64,000 nucleotides of DNA from an uncultured Pseudomonadota bacterium. Its GTDB lineage: Bacteria > Pseudomonadota > Gammaproteobacteria > Burkholderiales > SG8-39. Position 1 is the stretch's first letter. Each line of letters opens with the position of its first letter. Of the stretch, positions 43,056-51,067 are shown in pieces. Under the pieces are notes generated by a model that was given only the letters and a program-made list of their open reading frames with translations, had not been told where the DNA came from and did not search any database. The stretch covers positions 5,789-69,788 of the forward strand of contig CAIVVS010000055.1 in the NCBI GenBank assembly GCA_903909415.1, given 5' to 3'. A program made the translations under genes and the position numbers.

Positions 43056-44273
43056 GTGCCCGACCAGCAGCGCCGCGTCTTCGATCCCTTCGCCATCCCC
43101 GGCCACCAGGGCCTGACCCCCACGCACACGCTGGACTGGGACGCGATCGCGCGCAAGCTGGTGCGCGATTCGCTGAAGCTGGGCCGCCATGAGCGCGTGA
43201 TCATCTCGGCCGATCCCTACTTCGGTGGCGCCGCGCTGGACGCGGTGCGCTGCGAGGTGCAGCGCGCGCGCGGCATCGAGCTCGCCACCATCCTGCACTG
43301 GACGCCGGAAGTCGCGAAGCTGCGCGCCACCAACGGCCGCAAGCCCGACCCCGAGGATGACGCCGCCGAGACCCAAGCCATGCGCGAGCTGTTCGCGGTG
43401 GCCGACGTGTTCATCCTGATGATGAACGACCGACGCGGGCGGCGCACGCTCGCCACCTCGCAGTCCGACCAGGTGGTGGACGGCTGGAAGAAGGGCCGCT
43501 CGGTGCACCTGCACTGGTTTCACGACCCGGCCATCACCGACCCGGCGCACCCGGTGAACCTCGCGCTGGACCGCATGAACCAGGAGGCGGTGGTCGACCT
43601 CGACTACCCCAAGCTCGCCGCCCACATGGCCGGCCTGGCTGCCGCGATGCGCGGGCGCACGCTGCGCCTGACCGACACCCACGGCACGGACCTGCGCTTC
43701 ACCGCCGGCACGCACTTCCACCAGAACACCGGCGACGCCTCGCGCGAGCGAATGGCGGCCATGGTGTCGGGCCGCGACCGCGAGGAGGAGATCCCCGCCG
43801 GCAGCCTGCGCACCATCCCGCACCCGGACAGCGCCGAGGGCGTGCTGGTGTTCCCGGCCACGCGCGACGGCGAGTCGCCGGCGCTGGGGCGCGGCATGGA
43901 CTGCGCGCCCTTCGCGCGCGACGGCCTGCGCTTCGAGTTCCGCGCCGGCCGCATCGTGCGCGTCACCACCGGTGGCGACCAGAAGCTGCTCGACGAACTG
44001 TGGGCGAAGGAATCCGGCGACAAGGACCGGCTGGGCGAGCTGGTGCTGGGCTGCAACCCGCTGCTGCGCCCCGTGCCCGGCTCGGGCTTCCATCCGCACT
44101 ACGGTTTCGGGGCCGGCGTGGTGCGCCTGATCCTCGGAGACAACACGCTCTCGGGCGGCGACTACCGCTCCAGCTTCCACCGCTGGCTGATGTGGGGCGA
44201 CGCGACACTGGAGGCCGACGGCGTGCCGCTGGTGGCCGGCGGCGAGCTGCTGCGCCCGCCCGTCCCGGGCTGA
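43056..44273 (+). CDS. M29 aminopeptidase-like protein (same superfamily as NicX)
   Basis: The 405-residue protein has the M29 layout: an N-terminal alpha/beta domain with KLVRDSLKLGRHERVIISAD and a C-terminal domain with EEEIPAGSLRTIPHPDSAEG, LGELVLGCNPLL, VVRLILGDN and SSFHRWLMWGDATLEADG. The family includes metallo-aminopeptidases and 2,5-dihydroxypyridine dioxygenase NicX. Expected metal ligands look changed: the G-x-x-H-x-A-L-G His is Arg (VVRLILG) and the His-x-Asp is His-Arg-Trp. It may use a different metal site or be non-catalytic. GTG 43056 follows GGAGG; ATG 43005 is possible but has no binding site. Confidence 0.72.
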   Translation: MPDQQRRVFDPFAIPGHQGLTPTHTLDWDAIARKLVRDSLKLGRHERVIISADPYFGGAALDAVRCEVQRARGIELATILHWTPEVAKLRATNGRKPDPEDDAAETQAMRELFAVADVFILMMNDRRGRRTLATSQSDQVVDGWKKGRSVHLHWFHDPAITDPAHPVNLALDRMNQEAVVDLDYPKLAAHMAGLAAAMRGRTLRLTDTHGTDLRFTAGTHFHQNTGDASRERMAAMVSGRDREEEIPAGSLRTIPHPDSAEGVLVFPATRDGESPALGRGMDCAPFARDGLRFEFRAGRIVRVTTGGDQKLLDELWAKESGDKDRLGELVLGCNPLLRPVPGSGFHPHYGFGAGVVRLILGDNTLSGGDYRSSFHRWLMWGDATLEADGVPLVAGGELLRPPVPG

Positions 44274-44316
44274 ACCCACGAATGCGCCACACCGTCCCAC
44301 CACGAGGAGGTAACAC

Positions 44317-45309
44317 ATGATGCACGCACCGAAGCGCACCATCCTGTCCGCCGTCCTCGCCGCCGCAGCGGCGCTGGCGCCGATGTATGCCACCGCCCAG
44401 GCCTTCCCGGTGCCCGGCAAGCCGATACGCATCGTCGTGCCCTTCCCGCCCGGCGGGCAGACCGACGTCTACGCGCGCCTGGTCGCGCAGCGCCTCGCCG
44501 AGCCTCTGGGCGGCGTGTCCGTGGTGGTGGAGAACAAGCCCGGCGGCAACACCACGCTGGGCGCGGCCGACGTGGCGCGCGCGCCGGCCGACGGCCATGC
44601 GCTGCTGTTCATCAACCCGGCCGCCATGACCCAGCTGCCGCACCTGGTGTCGAAGATGCCCTTCGACCCGATGAAGGACTTCACGCCGGTCATCCAGTTC
44701 GTGCGCACCACGGTCGTCCTGGTGGCCCATCCCTCGGTGCCGGTGTCCAGCGTGCGCGAGCTGGTCGCCTACGCCAAGGCGAACCCGGGCAAGCTGAACT
44801 ACGCCTCCTGGGCGCAGGGCTCGAGCTCGCACCTGTATGCGGAGATGCTCAAGCTGCAGGCCGGCATCGACCTGCTGCACGTGCCCTACAAGGGCACCAC
44901 CGACGCGATGCGCGACCTGCTGGGCGGACAGGTGCAGCTGATGTTCGACGGCCTGGCCACCGCGACCGCCAACACCCGGGCGAACCGGGTGAAGGCGCTG
45001 GGCATCGCCGACACGCAGCGCAGCGGCGCGCTGCAGGAGGTGCCGACCTTCTCCGAGCAGGGCGTGAACGGCATCGACATCGCCAGCTGGATCGGCTTCT
45101 TCGGCCCGGCCGGCATGCCCGCCGCCACCACCGCGCGCCTGAACGCGGAGCTGCTGCGCGTGCTGCGCCAGCCCGACGTCGCCGAGCTGATCCGCAAGGG
45201 CGGCAACGAGCCGGCCGGCGGCACGCCCGAGGAATTCGCCCGCGCGGTGCGCGAGCAGAGCGACACCTGGGGCAAGGTGATACGCCACATCGGGTTGAAG
45301 CTCGACTGA
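44317..45309 (+). CDS. Bug/TctC solute-binding protein
   Basis: The 330-residue precursor has a signal peptide ending near YATAQA, then FPVPGKPIRIVVPFPPGGQTD, VVVENKPGGN and VPYKGTTDAM. The first loop has GGQTD, an acid-binding variant. CACGAGGAGG precedes the ATG. It lies 43 bases after the M29-like gene and closes the N-heterocycle-like region; a repeat-filled intergenic region follows. Confidence 0.92.
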   Translation: MMHAPKRTILSAVLAAAAALAPMYATAQAFPVPGKPIRIVVPFPPGGQTDVYARLVAQRLAEPLGGVSVVVENKPGGNTTLGAADVARAPADGHALLFINPAAMTQLPHLVSKMPFDPMKDFTPVIQFVRTTVVLVAHPSVPVSSVRELVAYAKANPGKLNYASWAQGSSSHLYAEMLKLQAGIDLLHVPYKGTTDAMRDLLGGQVQLMFDGLATATANTRANRVKALGIADTQRSGALQEVPTFSEQGVNGIDIASWIGFFGPAGMPAATTARLNAELLRVLRQPDVAELIRKGGNEPAGGTPEEFARAVREQSDTWGKVIRHIGLKLD

Positions 45310-45371
45310 TGGCGGCCTCAGCATCACGGAGAACGCGGGCTGCCGGTGGCGCGGCGGTGGTTGAACGACGC

Positions 45372-45397
45372 TGGATTCCCGCTTTCGCGGGAATGAC
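45372..45397 (+). repeat. REP-like hairpin, cluster 1 copy 1
   Basis: The core ATTCCCGCTTTCGCGGGAAT is a near-perfect hairpin (ATTCCCGC with GCGGGAAT, loop TTTC). It lies in the 295-base gap between the Bug gene and the VOC gene, which holds three such elements and no open frame that I can support. Confidence 0.8.
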
Positions 45398-45460
45398 CGG
45401 ACTACGGGGCGATGCGCCGCATCGGATTGAACCAGAGTCGGTTGCGAACCCGATAGCACC

Positions 45461-45486
45461 GTCGCTCCCGCGAAAGCGGGAGCCCA
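45461..45486 (-). repeat. REP-like hairpin, cluster 1 copy 2 (inverted)
   Basis: GCTCCCGCGAAAGCGGGAGC is the same stem in the opposite orientation, with one compensating change (T-A to C-G) at the stem base. Confidence 0.75.
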
Positions 45487-45511
45487 TTGGCGTACCGGTT
45501 GTTCGACGACA

Positions 45512-45538
45512 CTGGATTCCTGCTTTCGCGGGAATGAC
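45512..45538 (+). repeat. REP-like hairpin, cluster 1 copy 3
   Basis: ATTCCTGCTTTCGCGGGAAT has one mismatch in the stem. Like copy 1 it is preceded by a related sequence (GAACGACG or TCGACGAC), so the conserved unit is longer than the hairpin alone. Confidence 0.75.
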
Positions 45539-45604
45539 GGCACCTTGCAACGTGGCCGTACCGGCGATACGGCTGCACCTCGCGGTCGAAAGGAAACCCT
45601 AGCC

Positions 45605-46147
45605 ATGAACGCCCCCACCCCCGCGCTGGTCCCCTTCGGCGTGCAGCGACTGAACCACACCGCGTGGAAATGCCGCGATGCCGAGGAGACGCGCGCCTTC
45701 TACGAGGACCTGCTCGGCCTGCCGCTCGCGCACGTGGTGCGCGCCGACACCGTGCCCTCCACCGGCGAGTACTGCCCCTACGTGCACATCTTCTTCAAGT
45801 TGCGCGACGGCTCCTTCATCGCCTTCTTCGACCTGGGCGACGGCCGGGCCAGCACCCTGGACGGGGACACGCCCGCCTGGGTGGACCACATGGCGCTGGA
45901 CGTCGCCTCCATGGACGAGCTGCGCGCCGCGCGCGACCGGCTGGCCGCGGCGGGCGTGGACGTGATCGGCCCGGTGGACCACCACTGGCTGCACTCCATC
46001 TACTTCCACGACCCGAACGGCTACCGCATGGAACTGTGCTTCCGCAGCCTGGGAGAGGAATACCTCGGCCCGGCCGCGACGCAGGCGCATGCCGCGCTGG
46101 CGGCCTGGACCGCCGAGCAGGACGCGAAGCGCAGGGCCGGCGCATGA
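45605..46147 (+). CDS. VOC-family (glyoxalase/extradiol-like) protein
   Basis: The 180-residue protein has a VOC fold of paired beta-alpha-beta-beta-beta units with candidate metal ligands His in RLNHTAWKC, His in WVDHMALDV and Glu in NGYRMELC. That pattern fits a single-domain dioxygenase, lyase or isomerase. The C-terminus is an Ala-rich helix. ATG 45605 follows AAAGGAAA; an upstream in-frame extension would run into repeat DNA. The stop overlaps the NmrA-like start (ATGA), so it starts a small operon. Confidence 0.85.
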   Translation: MNAPTPALVPFGVQRLNHTAWKCRDAEETRAFYEDLLGLPLAHVVRADTVPSTGEYCPYVHIFFKLRDGSFIAFFDLGDGRASTLDGDTPAWVDHMALDVASMDELRAARDRLAAAGVDVIGPVDHHWLHSIYFHDPNGYRMELCFRSLGEEYLGPAATQAHAALAAWTAEQDAKRRAGA

Positions 46148-47022
46148 ACATGCTGGTGCTGGGCGCCACCGGTCGCGTCGGCCGGCTGGTGCTGGCCGAG
46201 CTGCTGGCCTCGGGCCAGGCGGTACGCGCCATGGTGCGCGATCCGGCGCGCGCCGCCACGGCCCTGGGCAAGACGCCGGACCCGAAGCTGGCGTTCGTCG
46301 CCGGCGACTTCGGCGATGCAGCCAGCCTGGCGCGCGCCTGCGAGGGCATGGAACGCGTGTTCCTGGTGTCGCCGGTCAGCGAGCACCTGGCCGCGCACCA
46401 GGCGGCGGTGGTCGAGGCCGCGCGCCGGTCGGGCGTGAAGCGCCTGGTCAAGCTCTCCGGCTCGGCCTGGACCATGCTCGAGGGCAGCATGACCGAGACC
46501 GGCGCGCAGCACCGCGCGGTGGAACGGGCGCTGCAGGACAGCGGCGTGGGCCACGCCGTCATCCGCCCCAATGCCTTCATGCACGGCGCGCTGGATGCGC
46601 CGGTGCTGGCGCTCAAGTCCGGGGACGAACTGGCGATCGCGCGCGGCACGGCGCGCGCCGGCTACATCCATGTCGCGGACATTGCCGCCTGCTGCGCGCA
46701 GGCCCTGCTCGCGCCCGCCGCCTCGAATGCGCTGCACGAGATCACCGGTCCCGCCTCGCTGTCCGGCGAGGACATCGCGGCTGCCGCCTCGGCGCTGCTG
46801 GGCCGGACCATCCGCTACCGCGCCGTGCCGCTCGCCGCCGCGGTCGAGCGCCTGCGCGCGCAGGGCATGGCCGGGTACCTCCTGCGCCACGCCGAGGAGA
46901 ACTCGATGCGGGTTGCGCGCGGCGATGCTGCGATGGTGACCGCCGAGGTGCAGCACCTGCTCGGGCGCCCGGCACGCGGCATCGGCGCGTTCATCGCCGA
47001 AACGCTGGGCATTGCCCGGTGA
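46144..47022 (+). CDS. NmrA-like NAD(P)-binding protein
   Basis: The 292-residue protein opens with a Rossmann motif MLVLGATGRVGRLV and has VIRPNAFMH and YIHVADIAACCAQAL, typical of NmrA/SDR-atypical proteins. Family members act as quinone or isoflavone reductases or as NAD(P) sensors. There is no classical YxxxK active site. It overlaps the VOC gene by four bases and precedes an MhpA-type monooxygenase gene by 39, so a role in the same aromatic pathway is likely but not proven. Confidence 0.85.
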   Translation: MNMLVLGATGRVGRLVLAELLASGQAVRAMVRDPARAATALGKTPDPKLAFVAGDFGDAASLARACEGMERVFLVSPVSEHLAAHQAAVVEAARRSGVKRLVKLSGSAWTMLEGSMTETGAQHRAVERALQDSGVGHAVIRPNAFMHGALDAPVLALKSGDELAIARGTARAGYIHVADIAACCAQALLAPAASNALHEITGPASLSGEDIAAAASALLGRTIRYRAVPLAAAVERLRAQGMAGYLLRHAEENSMRVARGDAAMVTAEVQHLLGRPARGIGAFIAETLGIAR

Positions 47023-47061
47023 ATCCCCCTCCCATGGGCACCATCCAATGAGCAGAACGGC

Positions 47062-48744
47062 ATGAGCGGGAACTTCGTCAGCTACTTCGACTACAGGCAC
47101 TTCCCGCCGGTGCTCCCGCCGCTCCAGGGCGGTCGCGCCCAGCGCGCGAGGGTCACCCTGGTCGGCGGCGGGCCGATCGGCTTCACCCTTGCGCTGGCGC
47201 TGGCGAAGCACGGCATACCCAGCATGGTGCTGGAGGCCGACGACAGCGTCTGCACCGGCAGCCGCGCCGGCTGCATCACGCGGCGCACGCTGGAGATCTT
47301 CGAGCAGCTCGGCATCGCCGCGCCCTGCATGGAACAGGGCCTGCCCTGGCACGAGGGCTGGAGCTACCACCGCGACAAGCCGGTGCTGCACATGCAGTAC
47401 CCGCCGGACGCCGGCTCGCGCTTCCCGGCGCTGGTGAACATCCAGCAGTGCTATGTCGAGCAATACATGGTGGACGCGATCGCCGCGCATGGCGACTTGA
47501 TCGAGGTGCGCTGGCAGAACCGGCTCGCCGCCATTCGGCCCGGTAACGCGGGCTGCGCGCTGGAGGTGGAGACGCCCTCGGGCAGCTACACGATGGACAG
47601 CGACTGGGTGGTGGCCTGCGACGGCGCGCGCAGCCTTGTCCGCTCCGCGCTGGGCCTGCGCATGGAGGGCACGCGCTACGAGGCGCGCTACATCATCGTC
47701 GACATCAAGATGGCCAGCAGCCTGCCGCCGGGCCGGCGCGCCTGGTTCGACCCGCCATCCAACCCGGGCGCGACCCTGCTGCTGCACAAGCACAAGGAAG
47801 ACCTGTGGCGCTTCGACTACCAGTTGCGCGACGACGAGGACGAGGCCGAGGCGGTGAAGCCGGAGAACGTGCTCGCGCGGGTGCAGAGCCACCTCGACCT
47901 GATGGGCGAGCGCGCGCATTGGGACCCGGTGTGGATCAGCACCTACCGCGCCAGCGCGCTCACGCTGGCGCGCTACCGCCACGGGCGCGTGCTGCTCGCG
48001 GGCGATGCGGCGCACCTGGTGCCGATCTTCGGCGTGCGCGGCATGAACTCCGGCGTGGACGACGCGCACAACCTCGCGTGGAAGCTGGCGGCGGTGCTGC
48101 GCGGCGACGCCCGCGAGTCGCTGCTGGATTCCTACTCCGACGAGCGCGTCGCCGCCACGCGCGAGAACATCCGCAACGCCTCCAAGAGCGCCGAGTTCAT
48201 GGACCCGCCCACGCCCGCATTCCGGCTGATGCGCGACGCGGTACTGGGACTGGCCGAGACCGAGGACTGGGTGCGCCCGCTGGTCGACTGGCGCGCCAGC
48301 ACCGCGGTGGGCTTCCCGGACTCGCCGCTGAACGTGGCCGGTGACGGCGCTGCCTTCGGCGGCGGCCCCGCAGCCGGCATGAACCTGCCCGACGCGCGCC
48401 TGCAACGCGACGGGCAGGCGGGCTACCTGAGCGCACTGGCAGGACCCGGTTTCGCGGCGTTGACTTTCACCGCGCCGGGGGAAGATGAAATATCAAATAA
48501 AATCAGCCACTTATGCTATTTCAAGGCACTTCTGGCCACCCACTGCATCGCACCGCCGGGACACGCCTCGGCCGGCGACTGGATCGACGTCCATGGCGAG
48601 GCGGCGGTGCGGCTGGATGCGCGCCCCGGCACCACCTACCTGTTGCGGCCCGACGGACACGTGCTCGGGCGCTGGCGCAAGCCGGATGCCGGCGCGGTGC
48701 GCGAGGCCATCAACCGCTGCCTGCGGGGCGGCACCGCGGGATGA
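47062..48744 (+). CDS. MhpA/PheA-type FAD aromatic monooxygenase with in-frame repeat
   Basis: The 560-residue protein has the FAD motif VGGGPIGFTLALALAKHG, the DG-type segment VACDGARSLVR, and GDAAHLVPIFGVRGMNSGVDD, as in 3-(3-hydroxyphenyl)propionate and phenol hydroxylases. A thioredoxin-like C-terminal domain follows (about 440-560). Residues 476-487 (EISNKISHLCYF) are encoded exactly by a 36-bp AT-rich repeat element found elsewhere in the window, so the domain seems to tolerate an insertion. It lies beside a DUF2783 gene, a common partner. A short N-terminal arm (FDYRHFPPVLPPL) precedes the Rossmann strand. Confidence 0.9.
   Translation: MSGNFVSYFDYRHFPPVLPPLQGGRAQRARVTLVGGGPIGFTLALALAKHGIPSMVLEADDSVCTGSRAGCITRRTLEIFEQLGIAAPCMEQGLPWHEGWSYHRDKPVLHMQYPPDAGSRFPALVNIQQCYVEQYMVDAIAAHGDLIEVRWQNRLAAIRPGNAGCALEVETPSGSYTMDSDWVVACDGARSLVRSALGLRMEGTRYEARYIIVDIKMASSLPPGRRAWFDPPSNPGATLLLHKHKEDLWRFDYQLRDDEDEAEAVKPENVLARVQSHLDLMGERAHWDPVWISTYRASALTLARYRHGRVLLAGDAAHLVPIFGVRGMNSGVDDAHNLAWKLAAVLRGDARESLLDSYSDERVAATRENIRNASKSAEFMDPPTPAFRLMRDAVLGLAETEDWVRPLVDWRASTAVGFPDSPLNVAGDGAAFGGGPAAGMNLPDARLQRDGQAGYLSALAGPGFAALTFTAPGEDEISNKISHLCYFKALLATHCIAPPGHASAGDWIDVHGEAAVRLDARPGTTYLLRPDGHVLGRWRKPDAGAVREAINRCLRGGTAG
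48487..48522 (-). repeat. AT-rich AAGTGGCTGAT element, copy B, in frame inside a gene
   Basis: The 36-bp segment begins with GAAATA and ends with TATTTC, a six-base terminal inverted repeat, and spans exactly 12 codons of the monooxygenase. It contains ATCAGCCACTTA (48502-48513). Base composition differs sharply from the flanks. The opposite strand reads TAAGTGGCTGATTTTATT. Confidence 0.65.
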
Positions 48745-48787
48745 AGGCGGGAACGAACCCGGCGAAGCACCGAGGGGGAAGCAAGGG

Positions 48788-48967
48788 ATGAACCGAGGAC
48801 TGAACGCGCAGGAACTGGACGAGGCCTATACCCGGCTGTGCCGCGGGCTGGGCGATGCGCCGCAGGAGGAAGTCGCGCGCCGGCTCGCGCGGCTCACGCT
48901 GTTGCTGATGCGCGAGGTCGGCGATGCAGAGCGCGTGCGCGCCGCAGTGGACGCGGCGCTGGCCTGA
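48788..48967 (+). CDS. Small DUF2783-like protein
   Basis: The 59-residue protein is predicted to be two helices, with LDEAYTRLCRGLGDAPQEEVARR followed by LTLLLMREVGD and RAAVDAAL as recognisable pieces. This pattern (paired helices with LLL-x-x-x-x-GD) matches DUF2783 proteins, which are typically encoded next to MhpA-type monooxygenases, as here (43 bases after it). Its role is unknown; it may help the oxygenase fold or bind its substrate. ATG 48788 follows GAGGGGGAAGC. Confidence 0.75.
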   Translation: MNRGLNAQELDEAYTRLCRGLGDAPQEEVARRLARLTLLLMREVGDAERVRAAVDAALA

Positions 48968-48999
48968 GCTCGCGGCCTGACCTGAGCTCGCGGCCTGGC
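48964..48999. repeat. 18-bp direct repeat at the DUF2783 stop
   Basis: CTGAGCTCGCGGCCTGRC is present twice in direct tandem. The first copy includes the TGA stop of the small gene. It may be a simple duplication with no function. Confidence 0.6.
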
Positions 49000-49038
49000 C
49001 GCCACGCCTTGAACGCAGTCCCCTTGGACGTCAACGGG

Positions 49039-49764
49039 TCAGGCGGTCGCTTCTTCCTGCAGCAGCGCCAGCTGCGCCGCGTCCAGGTGGCACCACTCGC
49101 CCGGCGCGATGCCCAGGCTTTCCAGTTGCAGCGCGCCTATGGCGGTGCGCGCCAGCGCCTCGCAATGGTTGCCGGCCGCGGCCAGCATGCGCTTGACCTG
49201 GTGGTACTTGCCCTGCGTGAGCACGATGCGCAGGCGCCGCTCGTCCACCTTCGCGCAGTCCAGCGCCGCGATCGGCGCGGGCTCGTCATCCAGTTGCACG
49301 CCGGCCTTGATCGCTGCGACCAGCTCAGGCGTCAATGGCTCGGCCGTGGTCGCCACGTAGGTGCGCGTCACGTGCCGCTTGGGCGAGGTGTGCGCATGGA
49401 TGAACTGGCCGTCGTCCGAGAACAGCAGCAGCCCGGTGGTGTCGTGGTCCAGGCGGCCGGCGGGCTGCAGGCCGCGCAGCGAGTACTGCGGCGGGAACAG
49501 GGTCATCACGCTCGGATGGTGGCTGGGCTTGCGCGAGCACTCCACGCCCTGCGGCTTGTTCAGCGCCAGCACCAGCCGGTCGCGGCAGGTCCAGGGCTCG
49601 CCCGAGACCTCGATCACCAAGTCCTGCGCCTCGATTTGCGCGGTCCAGGCCTCCGCCACCACGCCGCCCACCGCCACCTCGCCCGCGGCGATCAGGTTGC
49701 GGCACTCGCGGCGCGAGCCGAAGCCTTCCTTCTGCAGAATCCTGTCCAGCGTCATTTTGGCCAT
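49039..49764 (-). CDS. rsuA: 16S rRNA pseudouridine synthase, RsuA family
   Basis: The 241-residue protein has an N-terminal S4-like RNA-binding domain (about 5-60) and the RsuA/RluE catalytic domain with the Asp motif AGRLDHDTTGLLLFSDDG. KYHQVKRMLAAAGNHCEAL is the usual C-terminal basic region. It most likely makes pseudouridine 516 in 16S rRNA; rluE and rluF paralogs cannot be fully excluded. It is a housekeeping gene lying between catabolic genes. ATG 49764 has no Shine-Dalgarno but a TAAAGT box six bases upstream; ATG 49755 is an alternative. Confidence 0.88.
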   Translation of the reverse strand: MAKMTLDRILQKEGFGSRRECRNLIAAGEVAVGGVVAEAWTAQIEAQDLVIEVSGEPWTCRDRLVLALNKPQGVECSRKPSHHPSVMTLFPPQYSLRGLQPAGRLDHDTTGLLLFSDDGQFIHAHTSPKRHVTRTYVATTAEPLTPELVAAIKAGVQLDDEPAPIAALDCAKVDERRLRIVLTQGKYHQVKRMLAAAGNHCEALARTAIGALQLESLGIAPGEWCHLDAAQLALLQEEATA

Positions 49765-49770
49765 GGGGGC

Positions 49771-49776
49771 ACTTTA
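49771..49776 (-). promoter_or_regulatory. -10-like TAAAGT six bases before an ATG start
   Basis: On the minus strand TAAAGT is followed by GCCCCC and ATG 49764. It is a weak -10 match (4 of 6), listed because the spacing repeats that of three other genes in the window. Confidence 0.3.
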
Positions 49777-49892
49777 CCGGAGCGGGACCGGCTTTCCCGG
49801 CAAAAGCCGCGCTTTCCAAGCGGCGGCACCTCCCACTACACTGCGGTTCCGATGCCATGACAGCAGCGGGAGTTCCAGCAGCAGGCACCAGG

Positions 49893-49927
49893 CAACACGC
49901 AACACGCAACACGCAACAGGCAACACC
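49893..49927. repeat. 7-bp tandem repeat CAACACG, five units
   Basis: Five units of CAACACG or a one-base variant lie in the 225-base gap between rsuA and the next Bug gene. The unit length is not a multiple of three and it is outside any gene I can support. The rest of the gap shows nothing else recognisable. Confidence 0.7.
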
Positions 49928-49989
49928 AGCAGCCGCACAGTCCAGCGCATCACCACCCAGGTTCCACCATCCGGACGGAGGTCGTTGTC

Positions 49990-51009
49990 GTGAACATGCT
50001 CGCCCTACACCTGCCCGCCTTGCCCGGGCGCCGCGCCATCCTCACCCGCGCCCTCGCCCTGCTGGGGGCGGCCACCCTGGCCGCAACCATCGCAGTCCCA
50101 GCCCAGGCCCAGGCCTGGCCGAACAAGCCGATACGCCTGGTCGTGCCCTTCCCTGCGGGCACCGGCGTGGACACCATCGCTCGGTTCTATGGCGAGCACG
50201 TGTTCAAGCTCGCGGGCCAGCCGGTGATCGTGGAGAACCGCCCTGGCGCCGCCGGCAACATCGGCGTGCAGGCGGCGGCCAAGTCCCCGCCCGACGGATA
50301 TACCCTCCTGCTCGGGCCCAACTCCACCATGGCCGCCGCTTCCGCATTGTTCAAGAATCCCGGCTTCGACCCGGTGCGCGACTTTGTCGCCATTGCGCCG
50401 ATTGCGCGCATCGTGTCCATGCTGGTGGTGAACCCGCAGACCGTCCCCGCTGCCAGCGTCACCGAACTGTCGGCGCTGATGCGCGCGCAGCCGGGCAAGT
50501 TCTCCTTCGGCAGCGGGAACGCCACATCGCAGCTGATGGGCGAAATGTACAAGTCACTCGCCGGCCTGGACGCGGTGCACGTGCCCTACAAGGGCGCACC
50601 GCAGACGGTGACCGACTTACTCGGCGGCCAACTGCAGTTCACCTTCCTCGACCTGACGCTGGCGCTGCCCCAGGTGCGGGCCGGCAAGCTGCGCGGGCTG
50701 GCCGTAACCAGCAGCGAGCGCGTGCCCATGGCGCCGGAGATCCCGACCATGGCCGAGGCCGGCGTCGCCGGTTACGAGCTCACCGGGTGGTACGGCCTGT
50801 TCGCGCCCGCCGGCACGCCGCGCGACATCACCGACAAGCTGGCCGAATGGGTGAACACCATCATGCGTTCCGACGCGGCGCGCGAGTACTACACCAAGTC
50901 CGGCGCGGTGGCTTTCCCCGGCAATAGCGATGCCATGGCGCGCTTCCTGCGCAGCGAGGTTGAGCGCCTGCCACGGCTGGTGAGGGCCGCCGGCATCCAG
51001 CCGGAATGA
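49990..51009 (+). CDS. Bug/TctC solute-binding protein
   Basis: The 339-residue precursor has a long signal region (RRAILTRALALLGAATLAATIAVPAQAQA) named here only by its RRAILTR start and AQAQA end, then WPNKPIRLVVPFPAGTGVD, VIVENRPGAAG and VPYKGAPQTV. The ligand loop PAGTGVD lacks the usual double Gly. GTG 49990 is chosen because GGAGG lies nine bases upstream; ATG 49996 is two codons later. It is followed by a diiron oxygenase-like gene. Confidence 0.9.
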   Translation: MNMLALHLPALPGRRAILTRALALLGAATLAATIAVPAQAQAWPNKPIRLVVPFPAGTGVDTIARFYGEHVFKLAGQPVIVENRPGAAGNIGVQAAAKSPPDGYTLLLGPNSTMAAASALFKNPGFDPVRDFVAIAPIARIVSMLVVNPQTVPAASVTELSALMRAQPGKFSFGSGNATSQLMGEMYKSLAGLDAVHVPYKGAPQTVTDLLGGQLQFTFLDLTLALPQVRAGKLRGLAVTSSERVPMAPEIPTMAEAGVAGYELTGWYGLFAPAGTPRDITDKLAEWVNTIMRSDAAREYYTKSGAVAFPGNSDAMARFLRSEVERLPRLVRAAGIQPE

Positions 51010-51036
51010 GCCTGCGGCGAAATACGCCCAAAAAAC

Positions 51037-51067
51037 GATAACCCGCTGTTTTTATTGGATATTCAAT
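51037..51067 (+). repeat. AT-rich AAGTGGCTGAT-like element, copy D (diverged)
   Basis: TAACCCGCTGTTTTTATTGG at 51039 aligns with TAAGTGGCTGATTTTATTTG of copy B (reverse strand) over about 28 bases, including a following GATATT. It ends directly at ATG 51068. It may supply the promoter or leader of the diiron protein gene. Confidence 0.45.

Noticed and set aside
45310..45604. A small gene in the gap before the VOC gene
   Set aside because: The open frames there run through hairpin repeats and lack ribosome-binding sites.
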